Assembly (NCBI GenBank): GCA_044361315.1
Contig: JBIKJA010000001.1
Location: 308,319 to 372,318, forward strand
Source of the DNA: Crocinitomix sp044361315
GTDB lineage: Bacteria > Bacteroidota > Bacteroidia > Flavobacteriales_D > Crocinitomicaceae
Direction of reading: 5' to 3'
Length of the DNA stretch: 64,000 nucleotides
Shown: positions 36,248-45,924 of the stretch, piece after piece
Layout: every line of letters starts with the position of its first letter
Numbering within the stretch: position 1 is the first letter of the stretch
Notes under the pieces: model-generated
Database searches by the model: none
Seen by the model: only the letters and a program-made list of their open reading frames with translations
What the model was told of the DNA's origin: nothing
Made by a program: the position numbers and the translations under genes

Positions 36248-36895
36248 ATGCTCATAAATATTCACTCCCATTTTCAAAGAGCTTCGGGGATAGAAGTGGT
36301 CAATGCTTCTTCATCCATCTTGCCAAATGCACTATTTTCTTGTGGCGTTCATCCTTGGCAGGCTGATTTGGGTTCAATTGATTTAATTCGAAAGGCGGCC
36401 AATGCTAATAATTGTTTAGCGATTGGCGAAATTGGCTTAGATAAATTAAAAGGTCCGGCGTTAGAAATTCAAAAAGCTTGTTTTATTGAGCAAGTACGAT
36501 TGGCAGAAGGCCTTAATTTACCTGTCATCCTGCATTGCGTAAAAGCGTGGAATGAAATAAAAATCATTAAACAAACCATCCAACCTAAACAACCTTGGAT
36601 TTTCCATGGATTTGTCAAAATAAATTTATTGGAAGATGTGCTTCAGCAAGGTTTATATTTGAGCATAGGCGCCGCAATTTTGAAAAACGAGTCTCTCCAA
36701 TCTATTTTGCCAAAAATTCCTTTACACCAATTATTTTTAGAGACAGACACTTCAGAAACGTCAATTGATGAAGTGTATAAAACTGTTTCTGAGATAAAAA
36801 ATATACCTTTGTATGAGTTAGAAAAACAACTCGAAGAAAATTTTAAACGTGTATTTAACCGATGGGAAACTGGCTTGAGCGAACTGAATTATTAA
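36248..36895 (+). CDS. TatD family metal-dependent hydrolase (short form)
   Basis: The 215-residue protein starts MLINIHSHFQ with the metal-binding HxH (His6, His8), and has CGVHPWQADLG, IGEIGLDKLKG and LHCVKAWNE, followed by LFLETDTSE with the late Asp. All these are TatD landmarks, though the protein is about 40 residues shorter than the second TatD at 59910. TatD enzymes are metal-dependent 3'-5' nucleases or, in some members, hydrolases of other substrates. Its end overlaps the start of the TcdA-like gene by 34 bp in another frame. Confidence 0.85.
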   Translation: MLINIHSHFQRASGIEVVNASSSILPNALFSCGVHPWQADLGSIDLIRKAANANNCLAIGEIGLDKLKGPALEIQKACFIEQVRLAEGLNLPVILHCVKAWNEIKIIKQTIQPKQPWIFHGFVKINLLEDVLQQGLYLSIGAAILKNESLQSILPKIPLHQLFLETDTSETSIDEVYKTVSEIKNIPLYELEKQLEENFKRVFNRWETGLSELNY

Positions 36896-37605
36896 TTAGT
36901 CCAGCGCAAATTGAAAAACTAAAAACCACGCATGTGCTCATTGTTGGATTAGGAGGAATTGGGTCTTTTGCGGCCGAATTTATTGCCAGAGCAGGGGTTG
37001 GTACCATCACCCTAATTGACGGCGATGTCTTTGATATCACCAATAAAAACCGCCAATTAACGGCATTAGATTCAACTATTGGCAGAAATAAAGCCGTTGT
37101 TTTAGCCGAACGTTTAAAAGACATCAATGCAGACCTTAACTTAAATATTGTCCAAGAATTTGTGTTGCCGGAGCGAGTTTGGACCTTACTAGAGGAGTAC
37201 AAACCAAATTATGTGATGGATTGTATTGATTCTGTCACGCCAAAGTTAGAATGGATCATCGCTTGCCGAAGACTAAAAGTTAAAATAATATCCCATTTAG
37301 GCGCAGGCGGAAAAATGGATCCAAGTCGGGTGCAAATCGCGAATTTGCATCAAACCTATAACTGCAAATTAGCAGCCCATTTAAAAAAGCGCCTCCGAAA
37401 AAAAAATGTCGAATTTCAAAATATTCGCGCCGTATTTTCATCCGAATTACAACAAAAAAAATCCCTAAAATTAACCGATGGTTCAAATTTTAAACGTTCT
37501 TTTTATGGGACGGTGAGTTATATGCCAGCTTTGTTCGGCTTAAGAGGAGCAGCGGAGGTTTTAAGGTATTTGTTGGAAGATAAATCAGACGAAAAAGGGT
37601 TATAA
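36862..37605 (+). CDS. tcdA: tRNA threonylcarbamoyladenosine dehydratase-like (ThiF/E1 family)
   Basis: The 247-residue protein has the E1-like nucleotide-binding motif IVGLGGIGSFAAEFIARAGV at about 27-46, followed by IDGDVFDITNKNRQLTALDS, whose Asp and Arg positions are the ATP/adenylation site of the ThiF fold. HLGAGGKMDPSRVQIA matches TcdA, the enzyme that cyclises t6A37 of tRNA to ct6A. It overlaps the TatD gene by 34 bp, so the start at 36862 implies translational coupling. It ends the four-gene cluster. Confidence 0.88.
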   Translation: MGNWLERTELLISPAQIEKLKTTHVLIVGLGGIGSFAAEFIARAGVGTITLIDGDVFDITNKNRQLTALDSTIGRNKAVVLAERLKDINADLNLNIVQEFVLPERVWTLLEEYKPNYVMDCIDSVTPKLEWIIACRRLKVKIISHLGAGGKMDPSRVQIANLHQTYNCKLAAHLKKRLRKKNVEFQNIRAVFSSELQQKKSLKLTDGSNFKRSFYGTVSYMPALFGLRGAAEVLRYLLEDKSDEKGL

Positions 37606-37707
37606 TTTAAAATAAATCGATCCAAATATTTCAAAAATTCCACTCACCAATAAACAAAATTATTAGCCTAATATTAGTGATTTGATAATAATTAATTAAT
37701 TTGGCGT

Positions 37708-40700
37708 ATGAAAAAAATTTACACTTCCATATTTTCAGTGCTCTTGGCCACAGTTTCAATTGGTCAACTACGTATAAATGAAGCTTCTAATGCAAACGGA
37801 ACCATATTGGTGCTTCCTGATGGGAAACGACCAGACTTATTAGAATTATACAATTCATCTGCCGCCTCAATCGATTTGGAAGGTTATACCTTGTCTGATG
37901 ATGCAGATGAATTAAATAAATGGACTTTTACCAGCGGATCGGTTCCTGAAGGTGGGTTCATGACCATACTTGCCAACGGAAAAAACAATACCGAAACACT
38001 CGACCATTGGGAAACAGCAGTTTTTTCTTATGATACATGGAAATACGTCATTCCCGCAGCAGATTTACCTTCCAATTGGAATACAATTGGCTTTAGCCCT
38101 ATTGGTTGGACAGACGCCCCGCTTGGAATTGGCTACGGTGATGGTGATGACGTAACAACGGTAGCCTCCCCTTTATCCTCGGTTTATGTGCGTAAAACAT
38201 TTAACATTTCCGATGTAGCAGCCATCGAAGCGGCCATTTTTGATGTTGATTTTGATGATGGATTTGTGGCTTACATTAATGGGATAGAAATTGCACGAAC
38301 AGGTTTGGTTGGAGCACCACCAGTTTGGGATGAAAATGCAGCCGACCACGAAGCACAATTATACGGTGGTGGAAGTATTACCAGTTTTGAAATCGATCCA
38401 ACTTTTTTATCTACAATTTTAGTAAACGGAACCAATGTTTTAGCCATTGAGGTGCATAATTCCAATCCAGGTTCTTCTGATTTATCACTAATCCCATTTT
38501 TATCGTTTGGGTTTAATGATGGAACAACTTATTATGGTGGAACTGTTCATCCATATTTTGTCCCTGGTGGAGATTTGTCTTTTTTGAGTACTAATTTTTC
38601 GATTGCCAGTGCTGGCGAAACAATTTATTTAGCAAATCCAACAGGTTTGGTAGTGGATTCAATGGTGGTTCCCGATTTAGAACCGAATATGTCAATCGGT
38701 AAATATTTTGACGGGACAACAACCCACCGTTTATTTTTAACACCAACGTTTGGTGCGTCTAACAATGCTGCTAGTCCGTTTACAAATTTTGAAAACACTC
38801 CTATTATTAATTTGGATGGCGGATTTTTTGGAGCGGCCGTAAGTGCAACCATCACAAATACTTCAATAACTGGTGGAACGATTCATTACACGTTAGATGG
38901 TCAAAATCCAACCGAAGCGTCACCCGTTTATTCAGGGGCAATTAGTATTCCTGCCACAGCAGTATTAAGAGCAATTTGTATTTCAGGCGATTCAGAACAC
39001 CTCCCAAGTTTAATAGCCACAGAAACCTATTTAATTCTAGAAGATTTTACACTTCCTGTTATCTCGATTACCACCGATCCAGCGAATTTATTTGGGGGCG
39101 AAGGTATTTTTGACAATTGGTGGACCGATTGGAGAAAACCATGCGTCATTGAATATTTTGACGCCGATGGCAACAAACAGTTCGAATCAAGAGCATCTAT
39201 TAAACCTGATGGAGGTGCGGGAGGAAGTCGTTCAAATCCGCAACACAGTGTTACAATCGAACCAAGTAATAGTTTGTTAGGCGAAGGAATGCCAGTGGAA
39301 TACCCAATGATTCCTGCCAAAGATTATATCGAAGAATTTCATGCGTTTTATTTGCGAAATGGCAGTAATTTCTGGAACGCCTATCCTCAAAAAGACGCCA
39401 CTTTCATGCGGATGATGCAAGAAACCAATGTCAACTCCCAAGCTTATTCGCCGGTAATTGCCTTTGTAAATGGTGAATATTATGGGGTTTACGAAGTAAG
39501 AGAAAAAGCAAATGAAAATTATTTTGAAGGAAATTATGGAAACAATCCAGATTCAATTGATTTGTTGTCCGTAAGTTATTTTTATGGCGCAGGAGTATTA
39601 CGTACGGTAAAAGGTTCCAACGAATCTTTTTATGAAATGCACGATTATGTCACCAGTTCAGACCCTACCGCTGCTGATTATTTAACTACCGCAAACGAAA
39701 AAATTGATGCCTATAATTACGCCGATTATATCGCTGCGGAAAATTGGATTGGCAATGTGGATTGGATTTATAACAACATGAAAACCGCTCGAATGCAAAC
39801 GTTTGATAATAAATGGCGGTTTTATTTACAAGATGTTGAATTAGGATTAGGTGGTTGGACAGATTACAATGCAAACATCTTCAATTATTTCCGTTATGAA
39901 AACCTACCAAATCCTTACCGCGAAATTTATGATGGTTTAATGGCAAATCCGGAATACCACGATTATTTTATCAATCGTTTTGCAGATTTAATGAATACCA
40001 CCTATCAACCAGCTACTTTTACCCCAATTGTGACTGAAATGTATGAGCAATTATTGCCTGAAATGCCAAGACATTTTGAAAAATGGACAGGGGATATTGG
40101 AGGCGGAATGGGAACCTACGATTATTATTACTATGTCATCATCGATCAATTTACAAACCGTAATGCAGTGGTTCGTGACCAAATAGTCAATGAATTTAGT
40201 TTAGAAAAACAAGTGGACGTGACCTTGAGCACCTTTCCAGAAGGAGCGGGATATATTAAAATATCTACCATTGTGCCAGAAACCTTGCCGTGGACAGGGG
40301 TTTATTTTGATGGAGTTCCAGTAAAAATGACGGCTGTTGCAAATCCTGGCTATACCTTTGTGGGATGGGAAGAAAATTCATTGATTGGTGGGGATGTTTT
40401 AGTGTCGCAAAGCATTGAATTAAATATCTCTTCCGACGAAGAATTTAAAGCCTTGTTTACAGGAAGCGAAAAACCACTCGAACTCACCATTTCAGAAATC
40501 CATTATCACCCCGATTCAACCTTGGATGGCGGAAATTGGATCGAACTTCACAATTATGGTTCTACACCGCTAGAAATGACAAATTGGTCTATAAAATCAA
40601 AGAATTTCTGGGATAAATTTATATTCCCAGAATTGACAGAAATTCCGGCCAATGGGTATTTAGTTGTTTGCGAAGACACGAATATGTTTAAAGCAGTTTA

Positions 40701-41709
40701 CCCAACAATCACCGATTTTGTGGGAGGAACAGGCTATGGATGGGACAATAATTTTGATTCAATTTCAATTTTTAATGCAACTAACGAAATGGTGTTAAAT
40801 GCTACTTATTCAGACGATCAACCATTTCCTTTATGTGCCGATGGATGGGGCAGAAGTATGGAAAATAAGTTTTTAAACGAACCTATTTTTGGCGGAGAAG
40901 CTTGGTTTTGTGGCTGTATCGGAGGTTCACCAGGCTTGCCATATACGCCTTGTGTCGAACCATTAACTTTTAGCGAAATTAATTATAACGATGCCTTAAC
41001 CCCATACAACGCAGGCGATTGGTTTGAACTTCGTAACAATACAGGAGCACCAATCAACCTAAACAATTATCAATTTAAGGATGCCAACGCAAACAACACC
41101 TATACCTTACCAGATGTGGTAATTCCAGCTGGAGGCTATTGGGTGTTTAGTAATAATTTAGATCAATTTAACACACAACATTCTTCGGTAGTTAATGTTT
41201 CGGGAATTTTTGATTTTGGGTTATCGGGCTCCGATATTTTAAGAATGTATTCTTCCGAAGGCATATTAGTAAACAGTGTTTTATATCGAAATGATGGCGC
41301 ATGGCCAACTGCCCCAAGTGTGAGTAATTTTACTTTAGAGGCTGTCGCTCCAGAAACTTATCAAAATCCGAATTTGGCAGTTGCGTGGTTTGTGGGTTGC
41401 GAAGGCGGATCACCAGGCCTTGCATTCTCGCCATGCGGAGTCATTCCAGAAGGACAAAAAGCAGGACTTTATCCAAATCCTACCGAAGGACATCTGAATT
41501 TGGTGCTTGATAATTCAAAAAATCCATCAGGAATTACAAAAATTGCTGTTTTTGACCTCTCTGGCCGAATCGTCTATTTCGATACGGTCACCTCAACTGA
41601 CGATTTAGTGTCGTTTGTTTTTGATTTCACATATTTTGCAGGCGGCACCTATATCATTCGTGTCATCCAGGATAACGAAGAAATACCATTGCCTTTTGTT
41701 AAAATTTAA
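37708..41709 (+). CDS. Large T9SS-secreted CotH-kinase / lamin-tail-domain protein
   Basis: The 1333-residue surface or secreted protein has a signal peptide (SIFSVLLATVSIGQ). In order I see: a lamin-tail domain (LRINEASNANGTILVLPDGK); a jelly-roll-like region (to about 350); a chitobiase C-terminal-type domain (GTIHYTLDGQNPTEASPVYS); a CotH-like kinase domain (SRASIKPDGGAGGSRSNPQH, with DVELGLGGWTDYN as a likely metal motif); two further lamin-tail domains (ELTISEIHYHPDSTLDGGNW and LTFSEINYNDALTPYNAGDW); and a T9SS tail (AGLYPNPTEGHLNLVLDNS). Family members have been proposed to phosphorylate surface proteins; the target is unknown. It is probably monocistronic. Confidence 0.88.
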   Translation: MKKIYTSIFSVLLATVSIGQLRINEASNANGTILVLPDGKRPDLLELYNSSAASIDLEGYTLSDDADELNKWTFTSGSVPEGGFMTILANGKNNTETLDHWETAVFSYDTWKYVIPAADLPSNWNTIGFSPIGWTDAPLGIGYGDGDDVTTVASPLSSVYVRKTFNISDVAAIEAAIFDVDFDDGFVAYINGIEIARTGLVGAPPVWDENAADHEAQLYGGGSITSFEIDPTFLSTILVNGTNVLAIEVHNSNPGSSDLSLIPFLSFGFNDGTTYYGGTVHPYFVPGGDLSFLSTNFSIASAGETIYLANPTGLVVDSMVVPDLEPNMSIGKYFDGTTTHRLFLTPTFGASNNAASPFTNFENTPIINLDGGFFGAAVSATITNTSITGGTIHYTLDGQNPTEASPVYSGAISIPATAVLRAICISGDSEHLPSLIATETYLILEDFTLPVISITTDPANLFGGEGIFDNWWTDWRKPCVIEYFDADGNKQFESRASIKPDGGAGGSRSNPQHSVTIEPSNSLLGEGMPVEYPMIPAKDYIEEFHAFYLRNGSNFWNAYPQKDATFMRMMQETNVNSQAYSPVIAFVNGEYYGVYEVREKANENYFEGNYGNNPDSIDLLSVSYFYGAGVLRTVKGSNESFYEMHDYVTSSDPTAADYLTTANEKIDAYNYADYIAAENWIGNVDWIYNNMKTARMQTFDNKWRFYLQDVELGLGGWTDYNANIFNYFRYENLPNPYREIYDGLMANPEYHDYFINRFADLMNTTYQPATFTPIVTEMYEQLLPEMPRHFEKWTGDIGGGMGTYDYYYYVIIDQFTNRNAVVRDQIVNEFSLEKQVDVTLSTFPEGAGYIKISTIVPETLPWTGVYFDGVPVKMTAVANPGYTFVGWEENSLIGGDVLVSQSIELNISSDEEFKALFTGSEKPLELTISEIHYHPDSTLDGGNWIELHNYGSTPLEMTNWSIKSKNFWDKFIFPELTEIPANGYLVVCEDTNMFKAVYPTITDFVGGTGYGWDNNFDSISIFNATNEMVLNATYSDDQPFPLCADGWGRSMENKFLNEPIFGGEAWFCGCIGGSPGLPYTPCVEPLTFSEINYNDALTPYNAGDWFELRNNTGAPINLNNYQFKDANANNTYTLPDVVIPAGGYWVFSNNLDQFNTQHSSVVNVSGIFDFGLSGSDILRMYSSEGILVNSVLYRNDGAWPTAPSVSNFTLEAVAPETYQNPNLAVAWFVGCEGGSPGLAFSPCGVIPEGQKAGLYPNPTEGHLNLVLDNSKNPSGITKIAVFDLSGRIVYFDTVTSTDDLVSFVFDFTYFAGGTYIIRVIQDNEEIPLPFVKI

Positions 41710-41757
41710 TAAACGGTACTTTCAATCTCTTCTTCAGGAAAATTTTAATCATTATTT

Positions 41758-41870
41758 GGGCGTTGTCCCCCTGTCCTTAGCGCGCTAAGGACAGGGGGAC
41801 CCGTGCTTTCACTCCAATCCAAAGTTGGCAAATCCCGCAAACTTCGGGATTTCCGCTACATCACTAACGC
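41758..41870 (+). repeat. REP-like two-hairpin intergenic element (copy B)
   Basis: It starts GGGCGTTGTCCCCC. The first hairpin is a perfect 36-bp palindrome at 41765-41800 (centre TTAGCGCGCTAA). The second is AAATCCCG/CGGGATTT with a 7-nt loop at 41830-41852. The end, CCGCTACATCACTAACGC, parallels copy A at 26234-26344. It may also terminate the CotH transcript. Confidence 0.6.
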
Positions 41871-41897
41871 ACCCCCCTAAAAACTCACACACCAACC

Positions 41898-42009
41898 CAA
41901 TCCCCTCTGTCTTATCGCTTTGCCCTAACCCCCTCAATACACAAACTCCAACTCAATCCCCTCTGTCCTTATCGCTCTGCCCTAATGTCCTCAATATACA
42001 AACTCCAAC
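41898..42009 (+). repeat. Two tandem copies of a C-rich 56-bp unit
   Basis: Units 41898-41953 and 41954-42009 share the order CAATCCCCTCTGTC, TTATCGCT, TGCCCTAA, CCTCAATA, ACAAACTCCAAC, with about nine differences between the two. A related copy lies at 49573-49628. No protein-coding sense is evident, and the 101 bp after it leads to the CsgG-like gene. Confidence 0.75.
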
Positions 42010-42110
42010 CAATTATTTGCGATAATCGCAAGTTTCATAATTGGCTCGCGGAATTCAATTCGCACAGGCCCTGCAACAACCCTACCTTTGACTCAACAAA
42101 TAAAAATAAT

Positions 42111-43277
42111 ATGAAAACGAAACAACTTTTATTCAGCTTAATTTTTGTCCTTGTATCAATGATAACTTATGCAGAGACAATCGCCGTTGCCAACTTTAGT
42201 ACAACAGGCTTACATGTTACCCCAGAAATCGCTGCCAAATTAACGCGATTAGAATTAATTAAACTTCAAAAACACACCGTGTTGGATGAGTTTGACATGA
42301 ATGAAATCCTTTCAAAAAAACCAGAATATGTTAATTGTTATGGAAAAACATGCTTGGTCGAATTAGGAAAAGATCTAAACGTAGATTATATCCTTTCCGG
42401 CAGTGTAGACGGTTTAGGAAATAAAATAGTCATCACCCTTAAACTAATCGATGTAAAAAACAATACATTAAAGGCAACGCATTCACAAGAGTTTTTGAAT
42501 CAAGAAGAAGAATTACAGCGAATGATTGCCTTAGTTTTACAAGAAACATTTGGTGTGGATAGCGACCCAACCGTTAAAAGTAGATTAGAATTTAAAAACG
42601 ATGTCATTACCTCAACCACGGTGGGTAAATTAAGTAATGCAGGTCCTCGAATGGGCGTTTCTTATGTCGCTTTTGGGGGATTGAATACCTTTTTTACGCG
42701 CAACGAAAACCAAGGCGGTTTAGGAATAAAACCAATCATGTCCAATATAGGGTATCAATTTGAGGCGCAATATATCGGAACAGAAAATTTTTCAGCATTA
42801 GGTGAAATAATCCTAAACATTGGCGGCATGGAGCAAGGACAATTTATTCCTAGTATCAGTTTCTTAAATGGATTCAGATTTGGAAATAATGGCTGGGAAT
42901 TTGCTTTTGGTCCAAGTTTTGGTTTACGAAAAACAAGTTTGGGCTTAATTGATGCCGATGATGCTTATCGTACCTCTTCTGAATGGAGAAATATTCAACA
43001 TCAAATTTGGGAACAAAATCCTGCCAATTTCGATCCTGTTTCAGGAGATCCAATTACAACATTTCAAGAACCAAATTCTTCAATCTACACTAAAACTCTC
43101 GATAAAAGAGGTGATGTCGAACTAAATGCAAGTTGGATCATTGCATTTGGACGAACCTTTAGAGCTGGAGCGCTCAATATCCCGGTAAATGTTTATTATT
43201 CATCTAATAAATTCGGGGGAATCATTGGCACCAGCATCGGATTTAACATCACCAAAACAAAAACATCAATCCGTTAA
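42111..43277 (+). CDS. CsgG/TolB-N-like domain protein with barrel-like C-terminus
   Basis: The 388-residue protein has a signal peptide (LFSLIFVLVSMITYAE). Residues 25-145 (IAVANFSTTGLHVTPEIAAK through VDYILSGSVDGLGNKIVITL) have the CsgG/LpoB-like fold pattern found in outer-membrane secretion or peptidoglycan-synthesis activators. The C-terminal half has outer-membrane strand periodicity (GFRFGNNGWEFAFGPSFGLR). A role in assembling a surface structure is possible but not shown. Start ATG 42111 gives a clean signal peptide; TACCTTTG at 42083-42090 may be a -7 element. The next gene follows after 10 bp on the same strand. Confidence 0.72.
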   Translation: MKTKQLLFSLIFVLVSMITYAETIAVANFSTTGLHVTPEIAAKLTRLELIKLQKHTVLDEFDMNEILSKKPEYVNCYGKTCLVELGKDLNVDYILSGSVDGLGNKIVITLKLIDVKNNTLKATHSQEFLNQEEELQRMIALVLQETFGVDSDPTVKSRLEFKNDVITSTTVGKLSNAGPRMGVSYVAFGGLNTFFTRNENQGGLGIKPIMSNIGYQFEAQYIGTENFSALGEIILNIGGMEQGQFIPSISFLNGFRFGNNGWEFAFGPSFGLRKTSLGLIDADDAYRTSSEWRNIQHQIWEQNPANFDPVSGDPITTFQEPNSSIYTKTLDKRGDVELNASWIIAFGRTFRAGALNIPVNVYYSSNKFGGIIGTSIGFNITKTKTSIR

Positions 43278-43287
43278 CCGAATTAAT

Positions 43288-43830
43288 ATGAAAAAGGGGT
43301 TTTTAAGTGTCGTCATCATAAGTTTATCTTTCTTAAGCTCATTTGCACAAGAAAATCCATGGTTGCCAAAAGGAGAAAACCCCTGGGGCGAATACGAAAA
43401 AACAGAGAAATCAACTGTTGAAAATGAACCAAAAAAGGAAAATCAACCAATAGACAAACCGTCAAAAACAGACGAAAATCTAAGTTTAGACACCCTTCCT
43501 AAATCGGAAAATCAACTTTATCAACAAGCAGTAACAGACGTAAGCACAGCCTATAAAAGCAGAAAAGAATTTGTTTTAGGCTGTGCTTTTGGAATTGTTT
43601 TCGCCACAGGCGTGATACCCTCTTTATTAGTGGTAGCAGCAAACAACAAACAAGAAAAACAATTGGTCAAAGAAATTGAATCGCGTCCTGAGTATCAACC
43701 ATTGAACGATGGCAAGTTGAACAAAAAACTCAAAAAATCAATTAAAGGCAAAAAGTTTGCAGCAACCATGGGAGGCGTGGCAGTCGGTATCGGAGCAAAA
43801 CTCTTGACCATATACCTTATTTTCTCCTAA
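43288..43830 (+). CDS. Small exported membrane-associated protein, unknown function
   Basis: The 180-residue product begins with a signal peptide (GFLSVVIISLSFLSSFAQ). A hydrophilic Lys/Glu/Pro-rich region (about 22-85) leads to a hydrophobic segment VLGCAFGIVFATGVIPSLLV and a second near the end (ATMGGVAVGIGAKLLTIYL). It is preceded closely (10 bp) by the CsgG-like gene, and both probably belong to one transcript. I do not recognise a family; two-segment membrane topology is all that can be said. Confidence 0.6.
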   Translation: MKKGFLSVVIISLSFLSSFAQENPWLPKGENPWGEYEKTEKSTVENEPKKENQPIDKPSKTDENLSLDTLPKSENQLYQQAVTDVSTAYKSRKEFVLGCAFGIVFATGVIPSLLVVAANNKQEKQLVKEIESRPEYQPLNDGKLNKKLKKSIKGKKFAATMGGVAVGIGAKLLTIYLIFS

Positions 43831-43949
43831 ATATTTAAATCCTTTTTCCAATTAAATTAATTTCGCCCACCGTTCTTTGGAATCCTGACAAACATCAGTT
43901 ATTGTAGCAGAGTTTTGTTTAAATTTACCAAAGTTTAAAATAAAACAAT

Positions 43950-44972
43950 ATGGAAATTTCTGATTCTACCTTGGGTAAACTTAAAATCTTAAAAGAAAAA
44001 TACACCTCCATCGGACAAGATTTAGATGCGTATTTGGATGGATTGATCTATGCAAATCCATTGACTTATTGGGATTATATTGAAGTGGATGCTTTGCTAA
44101 GTTTACAAAAGCCAAAAACAGATTTTCCAGACGAAAAAATATTTATTGTTTATCACCAAATCACCGAATTGTATTTCTCCTTAATCTCACACGAAATTGA
44201 GCAAATTTGTAAAAACGGGAAAAACATTTCAGAAATCGGTCAAGATTTAGGGTGGTTTGATACCTTGTCAGTTTCCTTTTTTATCGAACGGCTTAAGCGC
44301 GTAAATAAGTACTTTGAAGCCTTAACCAATTCGTTTGATATTATGCGATTTGGCATGGAACGCGAACAATTCACAAAATTTAGAATGTCCCTCTTATCAG
44401 CAAGTGGGTTCCAAACCGCAAGTTATCGTTACATCGAAATTGCAAGTACCGATTTAAAGTATTTGGTGTATGAAACCGAACGTCAAGCCTTAATGGATGC
44501 GGATATTCACCAACAATTAGACAATATTTATTGGCGTCGTGGGGCAGTTGTGGAAGCAACCGGTGCAAAAACATTAACCCTTGTCGATTTTGAAGCCAAA
44601 TACATGGAAAAGTTTCATGAATTTGCCGATCAATACCAACCAATGAATCTTTGGAAAAAATACCAAGCACTTTCTGCTGCCGACCGAAAAAATCCTGACC
44701 TCATCAAAGAACTCCGCGAATTAGATGTAAACGTAAATATTAATTGGCCACTCGTTCATTATCGCACAGCTGCACATTATTTGGCGCAAAAAGGAGGTGA
44801 ATCAAAAGGAACAGGCGGTACCAATTGGCAAAACTACTTGCCGCCGCATTTTCAAAAACGTGTTTTTTATCCGCCACTTTGGTCCGAACAAGAATTATCC
44901 GAATGGGGCAAAGCTTGGGTTGATCAAGTTTTTTCTGATCACCTTAAAACTGAAAATACCATTCCAGGCTAG
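43950..44972 (+). CDS. Tryptophan 2,3-dioxygenase family protein
   Basis: The 340-residue protein shows the haem dioxygenase pattern of tryptophan 2,3-dioxygenase: DEKIFIVYHQITELYFSLI (the haem-proximal region has the usual 'HQ..EL.F'), SASGFQTASYRYIEI at the substrate arginine/tyrosine region, and GGTNWQNYLPPHFQKR near the end. It would open the indole ring of tryptophan to N-formylkynurenine, the first step of kynurenine-route tryptophan breakdown. It is about 20-60 residues longer than many bacterial TDOs, as in other Bacteroidota. No other kynurenine gene lies in the window, so the rest of the pathway must be elsewhere if present. Confidence 0.88.
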   Translation: MEISDSTLGKLKILKEKYTSIGQDLDAYLDGLIYANPLTYWDYIEVDALLSLQKPKTDFPDEKIFIVYHQITELYFSLISHEIEQICKNGKNISEIGQDLGWFDTLSVSFFIERLKRVNKYFEALTNSFDIMRFGMEREQFTKFRMSLLSASGFQTASYRYIEIASTDLKYLVYETERQALMDADIHQQLDNIYWRRGAVVEATGAKTLTLVDFEAKYMEKFHEFADQYQPMNLWKKYQALSAADRKNPDLIKELRELDVNVNINWPLVHYRTAAHYLAQKGGESKGTGGTNWQNYLPPHFQKRVFYPPLWSEQELSEWGKAWVDQVFSDHLKTENTIPG

Positions 44973-45037
44973 TTGTTGAGTCGCCAAAATTCAATAGTAC
45001 AGGTTCAAGTTTTTTCAGTATCTTAGCTATTGTTAAT

Positions 45038-45808
45038 ATGTCTATAATCAGAAACTTCCTTTTTCTTGCTTACGTCGTTTTCCCAATTTTGGGAATGACA
45101 CAAAACAATTCATTTAAATTAACCTTGGCACCGTCAATTGTGCACACGCATAATTTCGCTTTGGAATACGAACGAAAACTTTCAGATCAATTTGCAGCAG
45201 GTTTAAAAGTAAATTATGGATCTAATGATATTTTACCTTACAACGATGATTATGCAGAAGGATTCCTCGTTGGATTGCTTGACCTTGAGCAATACGGCAG
45301 TAGACCAGAAGTTGATTTTCAATCTCATGGGGCTAACTTTAATTTTCGGTTTTTTCCAGGCAAAAATGCTTTAAACGGGTTTTATATTTCATCTTACCTA
45401 GGATATCAAAAAGGGAAGATTAATAGCTCTGATTTTGCATATCGTTCATCTTTTGATTTGGGACATTATTATAGTGCCTACGTAAAAGGTAGTTTTCAAT
45501 TCCTTGGCGGTGGAATAGGGATTGGCAATCATTGGACAACAAAAAAATCAATTTCTATAGACGTGCTTTGGCTTGGTTTTGGACTCGGAAAATGTAACGC
45601 AAAACTGCAAGGAACAGCTCCAATTAAAGGGTATTTCAAGGATACTCATGAAGATCATAGCAAGTATGTTTCCGATCATCAAGACCTGATAGACTTTCTA
45701 AGAATGGACATTTCTGCAACCTACGACACAAAAGGCATTTATGTGGTTGCACACAATACGATGCCAATTGTTAAAATTTTAAATGTTTCACTTGGTTTCT
45801 CTTTTTGA
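45038..45808 (+). CDS. Outer-membrane beta-barrel protein (tandem paralogue 1)
   Basis: The 256-residue protein starts with a signal peptide (NFLFLAYVVFPILGMTQN). Beta-barrel-like strands follow (AAGLKVNYGSN, ANFNFRFFPG, GFYISSYLGYQKG, FLGGGIGIGNHW) and it ends VKILNVSLGFSF, an aromatic C-terminus typical of outer-membrane insertion. It is paralogous to the next gene throughout: the start, KLTLAPSIVHTHNFALEYER, and the last 12 residues (almost identical) match it. Function unknown; perhaps DUF3575-like. Confidence 0.7.
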   Translation: MSIIRNFLFLAYVVFPILGMTQNNSFKLTLAPSIVHTHNFALEYERKLSDQFAAGLKVNYGSNDILPYNDDYAEGFLVGLLDLEQYGSRPEVDFQSHGANFNFRFFPGKNALNGFYISSYLGYQKGKINSSDFAYRSSFDLGHYYSAYVKGSFQFLGGGIGIGNHWTTKKSISIDVLWLGFGLGKCNAKLQGTAPIKGYFKDTHEDHSKYVSDHQDLIDFLRMDISATYDTKGIYVVAHNTMPIVKILNVSLGFSF

Positions 45809-45924
45809 TTCTCAGCACCTAAAAACCGAAAACATCCTACCAGGATAATAATTAGAACCGATAAACACCTTTTGATCATAATCCGATTTTTTTTGTATCT
45901 TGGATCAACTTTAAATACAAAAAA

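Noticed and set aside
36855..37202. Minus-strand 115-codon frame opposite tcdA
   Set aside because: Antisense shadow of a well-supported gene, with no family resemblance.
41825..42025. Frame with Pro/Ser/Asn repeats (66 codons)
   Set aside because: It is the translation of the C-rich tandem repeat; the repeated peptide follows from the DNA repeat, and there is no ribosome binding site or family match.
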